From Anaerolineae bacterium (GTDB lineage: Bacteria > Chloroflexota > Anaerolineae > Aggregatilineales > UBA3940), in NCBI GenBank assembly GCA_016926985.1, contig JAFGNO010000172.1, positions 1-11,151 on the forward strand: a stretch of 11,151 nt of DNA, in the 5' to 3' direction. Both the position numbers and the translations under genes were made by a program. The notes under the pieces were generated by a model, which saw only the letters and a program-made list of their open reading frames with translations, was not told where the DNA came from and searched no databases. Within the stretch, counting starts at the first letter, position 1, and each line of letters begins with the position of its first letter. Positions 7,521 to 11,151 of the stretch are shown here, piece by piece.

Positions 7521-9526
7521 TATTTACCCAGGGCGCTTGCCACCAGTATGGCAATATCCCGGATTTGCAGGTTTTCTGTCTCGCCTTTTGACTGGGCTGC
7601 TGAGGACAGCATGAGCGTGCAAAACGGGCAGGCAGAGACAACTGTTGAGGCGCCTGTGCTCAAAGCTTCTGCAAGGCGAATTTCGTTGACCGGTGTCTCC
7701 TGGTGTGTTTCGAACCATACCTGGGCACCGCCGCCCCCGCAGCACAACCCTTCACCTTTATGTCGGGGCATTTCAAGACGCTCCAGGCCACTGGCATCGA
7801 GAATGGCGCGCGGCGCATCATATATCTGGTTATAACGCCCCAGATAACACGAATCGTGGTAAGTGGCCTTTTCACCAGCTACCGAGGTGATCTTGAGATG
7901 TCCCTGTTTAATTAACCGGGCGATATATGTGCTGTGATGGACCACATCATAATGACCGCCGAAATCAGGGTATTCATTGGCAAACGTGTTAAAACAATGC
8001 GGGCAGTGGGTTACAATTGTCTGGAACTCGTACTGATCGAACACCGCAATATTGGAATATGTTGCTTCCTGGAACAAAAATTCGTTGCCAGCGCGGCGTG
8101 CCCATTCGCAGTTGCAGCGTTCTTCCTCACCAAGCACTGCATAGTCAATGCCAGCCGCCTCAAAAATCCTGACCATTGCGCGGGCGGTCTGCTGGCTGTC
8201 AGGGTCATAGGACCCGGCACAACCCACCCAGTACAGCACATCAGCCGATTGTTTTTCGGAAAACAATGGGACATCCAGCCCGTGTGCCCAATCCATACGG
8301 GTTCCCCGCGAGTTCCCCCACGGATCCCCTGCGCGTTCGGCCTGGGTCATTGCCGTTGCCAAAAGGTCTGGCACTTCGCCATCCATCAGAACCAGGCTCC
8401 GGCGCATGTCGACAATCGTGTCCACGTGCTCAATCAACACCGGGCATTCATATACGCAGGCACGACAGGTGGTGCAGGCCCACAGGGCTCCGGTGCTGAC
8501 AAAATCGCGGACAACCGGCATTGGTGCAGTATCTGCTTCGTAAATAGCCGAAGCATAATGGGACAGGGCTTCACGACAATCCAGGATGATCTGCTTTGGA
8601 TTTAGTGGTGTACCTGCCATATACGCCGGGCAGGCGTCCTGGCACATGCCGCACTCAGTGCAGGCGTCTGCGTCCATCAACTGCCAGGTTGACAATTCGT
8701 GAATCTGGGATACGCCGAACGACTCGGCGTCCTCATCGTCCAGGTTGAGGGTTGCCAACTGTCCTGCTGGCTTGAAGGATGAGAAAAAGACATTGAGGGG
8801 CGCATAGATGATATGCTTCAGCGGGAGGTCGAGGGAAATTGCGTAAGTCAACCCGGCCAATGAGAAATGGAAAACCCAGTTCACAAGATGAGCTGTTCGA
8901 AGGGCCTCATCTGATAGGCCAATTGCCGGCCAGATTTTGCTGACAGCAAACCCGGCAAATGACCATGTCTGCCATTCAGGTTGCACAGCCGCCAGTCTGA
9001 AGGACTCAAGTGTGAGCCCGCTTAACACAATCAGGAATAGGAACCAGAGCATAAAGGTAAAACTGGCATGATAGGTCAGCCGGGCCGGGCGGGGTGTGAC
9101 CCGACGGAGCAAGGCCATGCCCAGCCCGGCAATAGCAGCCACAGTGAAAAAATCGAGTGTCAGTTCATAGAGGAGATAGAAATCCCCTTTAAGGAGCTTG
9201 ACATCAAATATCAGATCGGCAATATCGTGGTCTATAGTCGCCAGGGCAGTGCCTATGAATAAAAAAATCATTGCAGCAAAGATCGAAAAGTGCATGATGG
9301 CCCGATAACGCTCTCGCGCGATGCGCATCTGCAGAAAGGCGTATTTGATCACGCGCCACAGACGCAGCCCAACATGATCGATTTTCGTCTCTGTTCGCCC
9401 ATTCAGCCAGAGCTGCACGCGCCGGTATAACCTGCCGAGCAGGATGGCTACTCCCAGGAATTGTACGATGAACAGGAGCAGTTTGGCCCATTGGGGAATG
9501 TTCCAGTAGGTATCTCGGAATGGCAT
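7520..9526 (-). CDS. Membrane cytochrome b / HdrD-like Fe-S oxidoreductase (ETF:menaquinone oxidoreductase-like)
   Basis: This 668-residue protein joins three parts. Residues 10-250 are a NarI/HdrE-like membrane domain with about 5-6 helices and histidines fit for heme b (His79, His153, His213, His220). Residues 289-299 (CTECGMCQDAC) and 351-361 (CTTCRACVYEC) are two 4Fe-4S sites. Residues 430-640 carry two CCG (DUF224) units: C436, C471-N-C473, CPHC 508-511; and C560, CC 595-596, CPFC 633-636. This layout matches EMO-type enzymes that pass electrons from ETF (acyl-CoA oxidation) to menaquinone, and HdrDE/DsrMK relatives. No etf gene is in the window, so the donor is inferred. The first CCG unit reads CNCEWARRAGN, not the usual C(C/T/N)GDxARR. 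ATG 9526 was chosen because GGAGG lies seven bases upstream; an in-frame ATG at 9721 would overlap PlsY and adds no recognisable sequence. Confidence 0.85.
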   Translation of the reverse strand: MPFRDTYWNIPQWAKLLLFIVQFLGVAILLGRLYRRVQLWLNGRTETKIDHVGLRLWRVIKYAFLQMRIARERYRAIMHFSIFAAMIFLFIGTALATIDHDIADLIFDVKLLKGDFYLLYELTLDFFTVAAIAGLGMALLRRVTPRPARLTYHASFTFMLWFLFLIVLSGLTLESFRLAAVQPEWQTWSFAGFAVSKIWPAIGLSDEALRTAHLVNWVFHFSLAGLTYAISLDLPLKHIIYAPLNVFFSSFKPAGQLATLNLDDEDAESFGVSQIHELSTWQLMDADACTECGMCQDACPAYMAGTPLNPKQIILDCREALSHYASAIYEADTAPMPVVRDFVSTGALWACTTCRACVYECPVLIEHVDTIVDMRRSLVLMDGEVPDLLATAMTQAERAGDPWGNSRGTRMDWAHGLDVPLFSEKQSADVLYWVGCAGSYDPDSQQTARAMVRIFEAAGIDYAVLGEEERCNCEWARRAGNEFLFQEATYSNIAVFDQYEFQTIVTHCPHCFNTFANEYPDFGGHYDVVHHSTYIARLIKQGHLKITSVAGEKATYHDSCYLGRYNQIYDAPRAILDASGLERLEMPRHKGEGLCCGGGGAQVWFETHQETPVNEIRLAEALSTGASTVVSACPFCTLMLSSAAQSKGETENLQIRDIAILVASALGK

Positions 9527-9548
9527 AAACAGGCCTCCATGAGGGCAA

Positions 9549-9570
9549 TTGGAGATACGTTGGAGATACG
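9549..9570. repeat. 11-bp perfect tandem repeat in oxidoreductase leader
   Basis: TTGGAGATACG occurs twice without a gap (9549-9559 and 9560-9570). It lies between the predicted promoter and the ribosome site of the oxidoreductase gene, starting 23 nt upstream of its ATG. One unit is about one helical turn, so it could be a repeated protein-binding site or a simple duplication. Confidence 0.8.
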
Positions 9571-9602
9571 AAGGTTCCTGGCATGCAATTGACGGTGGAG
9601 CG

Positions 9603-9631
9603 AGTTTAGCACGAGCAGGGTTGTCTGACAA
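9603..9631 (-). promoter_or_regulatory. Predicted promoter of the oxidoreductase-lipoprotein-kinase run
   Basis: Read on the minus strand, TTGTCA (complement 9626-9631) is followed after 17 bases by TAAACT (complement 9603-9608). This is 5/6 and 4/6 of the vegetative sigma consensus with ideal spacing, placing transcription start near 9596 and leaving a leader of about 70 nt before ATG 9526. The perfect palindrome TTGTCTGACAA (9621-9631) covers the -35 box and could be an operator. Prediction by eye only. Confidence 0.5.
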
Positions 9632-9659
9632 TGACTGTTCCGGGAGTGCTTTGGAAGTG

Positions 9660-10232
9660 CTAACGATAAACCCGGTTCCAATCGCCGAGATGGCGGATGG
9701 CAATTGCCAGGCATGCACCAATCGCCAGCAGTTGAGTTGATGCGGGAATTGGCATAAACAGCAGGACTGTGGGCCAGGTTATCATGGTTGCAATGACCGC
9801 TCTGGGCGTATGCCGGATCAGGAGCCGGTAAATACCAAGCAGAAACAGCGCCCCAACAACCACCCACAGGGATTGACCGCCCATTGCCCCGGCGCCGGTT
9901 GCTAGGCCCATTCCCCCGGAGAAGCGGAGCCAGACCGGCCAGTTGTGCCCGATCACTACAAAAGTCCCCGCCAGAGGGATGCTCATCAACGATGTTGAGA
10001 GGCGGCCTGCCAGCCAGACTGCTGCTGCTCCTTTGCTTAGGTCAAGCATTGTTACCAGCAAGCCAACAACCAGCCCACCACCACGCGCTGAGTTTAAACC
10101 GCCTGTATGACCGCTGTTGTGAATACGCGGGTCTGATTTCTTAAACAGCCGCGCGACAAGTATGCCGGATGGGAAGCTGCCTAACAAGTAACTCAGACAT
10201 ACTACTGGAAGCAAAAGCAGGGTGTTCATCAT
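9660..10232 (-). CDS. plsY: PlsY-like glycerol-3-phosphate acyltransferase, divergent
   Basis: A 190-residue, 5-6 helix membrane protein with the order of PlsY motifs: YLLGSFPSG (15-23), a first active-site motif SGHTGGLNSAR (40-50; usual form SGNxGxTNxxR), DLSKG (64-68; usual DxxKG), GHNWP (95-99) and SGGMGLAT (105-112; usual GGKGVAT). PlsY uses acyl-phosphate to acylate sn-glycerol-3-phosphate at the cytoplasmic face, the first step of phospholipid synthesis. Length is close to the usual 190-210. The changes N to H, T to L and K to M fall in motifs for substrate binding, so activity or substrate may differ; it could be a paralogue rather than the housekeeping enzyme. Two adjacent ATG codons (10232 and 10229) compete; GGATGA just upstream slightly favours the second. 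It precedes the oxidoreductase by 133 nt, which holds that gene's own promoter, so the two may be separately controlled. Confidence 0.8.
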   Translation of the reverse strand: MMNTLLLLPVVCLSYLLGSFPSGILVARLFKKSDPRIHNSGHTGGLNSARGGGLVVGLLVTMLDLSKGAAAVWLAGRLSTSLMSIPLAGTFVVIGHNWPVWLRFSGGMGLATGAGAMGGQSLWVVVGALFLLGIYRLLIRHTPRAVIATMITWPTVLLFMPIPASTQLLAIGACLAIAIRHLGDWNRVYR

Positions 10233-10315
10233 TCATCCGGCTTTATTTATGTCGATTAGCGGGGTTTCAGTATTAAACACGATCTTCTGACCCTCGAAAC
10301 CGGGGAGTGATCAAG
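10233..10315. other. Intergenic spacer upstream of PlsY gene
   Basis: No gene is seen in these bases and no sequence continuing the broken phosphatase gene is recognisable in any minus-strand frame. A weak minus-strand promoter (TTTCGA, 17 bases, TTTAAT, at about 10276-10304) is possible for plsY but matches the consensus poorly. Confidence 0.4.
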
Positions 10316-10496
10316 TTACCCATGAAGGGCTTTTAGCCCGTGGCTGCTGACAATAGCAGCGGGTGAATAGCGCCCAAGATAGGCACAAAGGCTGTTGCAT
10401 CGCGCTATACCTTCCGGAGAGAGGGGGCAACCTGCCGCATCCATATCAGGGTTGACCAGAGAGTGAGAATGCCTGATGATTATCAGGTTTTTGCAC
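10316..10496 (-). pseudogene. Histidine-phosphatase (phosphoglycerate mutase-like) gene remnant
   Basis: The minus strand encodes NLIIIRHSHSLVNPD, then CPLSPEGIARC, then a PAAIVSS stretch and SSHGLKALHG before TAA at 10316-10318. This follows the N-terminal third of histidine phosphatases: the RHG/RHS loop with the phosphate-accepting His, the LSxxGxxQ/C helix and the SSPxxKAxET segment. The family usually has about 200 residues; the catalytic acid and second catalytic His are absent, and nothing in the next 80 bases restores them. No good start is in frame. A GTG at 10496 preceded by AGGTGAAAG would be ideal but is one base out of frame across an A5 run (10488-10492), so a second lesion at the 5' end is possible. 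The in-frame ATG at 10549 lacks a ribosome site and lies inside the opposite-strand promoter. It most likely encodes no active enzyme. Confidence 0.65.
10327..10360. repeat. Two adjacent short hairpins at the 3' end of the phosphatase remnant
   Basis: GGGCT-TTT-AGCCC (10327-10339) and GCTGCT-GACAAT-AGCAGC (10343-10360) are perfect short inverted repeats separated by three bases. They lie exactly where similarity to histidine phosphatases stops. No T run follows on the minus strand, so a classical terminator is unlikely. Confidence 0.4.
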
Positions 10497-10542
10497 CTTT
10501 CACCTGTTTTCCAGCAATTCAACAGGAATAAAGAGCATTGAT

Positions 10543-10570
10543 TTGTCATGGACAGCGTGTAGACTATACT
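10543..10570 (+). promoter_or_regulatory. Predicted promoter of the STAS gene
   Basis: TTGTCA (10543-10548), 16 bases, then TATACT (10565-10570) gives 5/6 matches to each vegetative sigma box. Transcription would start near 10577 and leave about 74 nt of leader before ATG 10651. No hairpin or riboswitch fold is evident in this leader. Confidence 0.6.
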
Positions 10571-10650
10571 TGAATTGGTATCTGATGGCGAACCAGGGGG
10601 TAAGCCAGGATTATCGGCGCCAGAGGCTGAAATCTGATGGAAGGGCAGGT

Positions 10651-11004
10651 ATGAGTGTTACATTTACCGAGGAATTCTTCCCCGATGGCACATTAATTGT
10701 TGCGCTGCTTGGAACGCTCGATGCCCCTAATGCGATGGGTATCGAGGAACCGTTTAAAGAGGCGTTGCTTGAACAGGGGGGAAATGTGATCGTTGACCTA
10801 TCGGGCGTGGATTACATGTCCAGCTACGGGTTGCGTATGCTCCTGGTTGGGGCGAAGGCCTTGTTTGGAGTGGGTGGCAGTCTCCACCTTGCCGCCCCAA
10901 ATGAGCATGTCTACAAGATCATCTCCATGACGGGATACGACAGCATGTTCCCTGTGTCTGCCACGGTAGAAGAGGCTTATCAAAGGATCAGCAGCAGCGA
11001 TTAA
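10651..11004 (+). CDS. STAS-domain protein, anti-sigma factor antagonist-like
   Basis: The 117-residue product is a single STAS domain of normal length. It has GTLIVALLGTLDAPN (13-27), the central strand VIVDLSGVDYM (46-56) and SSYGLRML (57-64), matching the SpoIIAA-type motif DLSGVxFxDSSGLxxL. Ser58 falls at the serine phosphorylated by the partner kinase in SpoIIAA-like proteins, but the usual aspartate before it is serine, as in a known subgroup reading ISSAGLR. Family role: unphosphorylated protein binds an anti-sigma factor/kinase and frees a sigma factor, or acts in other partner-switch modules. No anti-sigma factor or sigma gene is in the window. The start ATG 10651 is chosen for the GGAAGGG ribosome site 6-12 bases upstream; the frame stays open back to ATG 10543, but that lies in the promoter and adds residues not like STAS proteins. 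It is a single-gene transcript. Confidence 0.85.
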   Translation: MSVTFTEEFFPDGTLIVALLGTLDAPNAMGIEEPFKEALLEQGGNVIVDLSGVDYMSSYGLRMLLVGAKALFGVGGSLHLAAPNEHVYKIISMTGYDSMFPVSATVEEAYQRISSSD

Positions 11005-11028
11005 CGTGGTCAGTTCAATCCGGTAACC

Positions 11029-11052
11029 ACCCGGCCTTGCGCCGGGTTTTTT
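11029..11052 (+). terminator. Rho-independent terminator of the STAS gene
   Basis: ACCCGGC (11029-11035), loop CTTGC, GCCGGGT (11041-11047) followed by a run of six T (11047-11052). It begins 25 nt after the STAS stop codon and fits the classical form. Confidence 0.9.
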
Positions 11053-11151
11053 GTTTGGCTGGCGCCAGACAATTTAAGATAGCGAAGGTAATCCCTCACC
11101 AGGTGGTTTACGAAATGAGAACTGGGGCGGGAAGCCACCCAAAACCTCAAC
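11053..11151. other. Right-edge sequence, possible tail of a minus-strand gene
   Basis: The first part holds a perfect 10-bp palindrome CTGGCGCCAG (11059-11068). From the right edge to TAA at 11074-11076 one minus-strand frame is open for 25 codons and ends in KPPGEGLPSLS; a second minus-strand frame is also open and runs through the terminator, ending at a TGA near 11010. Neither is recognisable, and two open frames over so short a stretch weaken the case. It could equally be non-coding. Confidence 0.25.

Noticed and set aside
7934..8605. 223-codon plus-strand open frame opposite the oxidoreductase.
   Set aside because: It lies wholly antisense to the Fe-S region with all cysteine motifs; it has no ribosome site or family resemblance.
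9527..9721. N-terminal extension of the oxidoreductase from an ATG at 9721 (65 extra residues).
   Set aside because: It overlaps the plsY 3' end and the predicted promoter, has no recognisable sequence, and GGAGG stands at ideal distance before ATG 9526.
10543..10650. Upstream start of the STAS protein at 10543 (36 extra residues).
   Set aside because: The stretch holds the -35 and -10 boxes; ATG 10651 has a good ribosome site and gives a standard STAS length.

Overview
The window reads as bacterial chromosome of about 55% GC (estimated by eye) with tightly packed genes. Several traits point tentatively to Chloroflexota, in or near Anaerolineae: a Ser/Thr kinase with a very large membrane domain, a lipoprotein with a concanavalin-like fold, a stand-alone STAS protein, and a cytochrome b/HdrD-type Fe-S oxidoreductase. 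No rRNA, tRNA or other taxonomic marker is present, so this assignment is an inference from gene content. I saw no tRNA, rRNA, CRISPR array, insertion sequence or phage gene.

Layout. (1) Positions 1-3879, plus strand, hold a compact run of four genes: the 3' part of a PAP2 phosphatase, a DUF2142/GT-C-like polytopic membrane protein, a THUMP-domain RNA guanine-N2-type methyltransferase and an alpha/beta hydrolase. Junctions are 8-nt overlap, 11-nt gap and 4-nt overlap, so they are probably one transcript starting upstream of the window. A perfect 13-bp inverted repeat at 3881-3912 closes it. (2) Positions 10232-3943, minus strand, hold four genes read toward the first operon: a divergent PlsY-like acyltransferase, a membrane Fe-S oxidoreductase resembling electron-transfer-flavoprotein:menaquinone oxidoreductases, a secreted lipoprotein, and a 925-residue kinase fused to a roughly 540-residue multi-spanning membrane module. 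The oxidoreductase has its own likely promoter, an 11-bp palindrome over the -35 box and an 11-bp tandem repeat in its leader. (3) Positions 10233-10650 carry a broken histidine-phosphatase gene fragment on the minus strand and a good promoter on the plus strand. (4) Positions 10651-11052 hold a STAS-domain anti-sigma-antagonist-like gene and a textbook rho-independent terminator. The last 100 bases may contain the tail of another minus-strand gene.

How the genes may work together. The minus-strand cluster is the most unusual part: the oxidoreductase stop codon overlaps the lipoprotein start by one base and the kinase follows after 95 bases. This suggests that an electron-transfer enzyme feeding the quinone pool is co-expressed with an envelope lipoprotein and a membrane-anchored kinase. 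A sensor/kinase pair (lipoprotein outside, kinase inside) is an attractive hypothesis but is not demonstrated here. The plus-strand genes look like envelope or lipid maintenance plus RNA modification housekeeping. I did not find a clearly new defence or mobile system; the candidates worth follow-up are the kinase-membrane fusion with its partner lipoprotein, the altered cysteine motif of the oxidoreductase and the altered active-site motif of PlsY.
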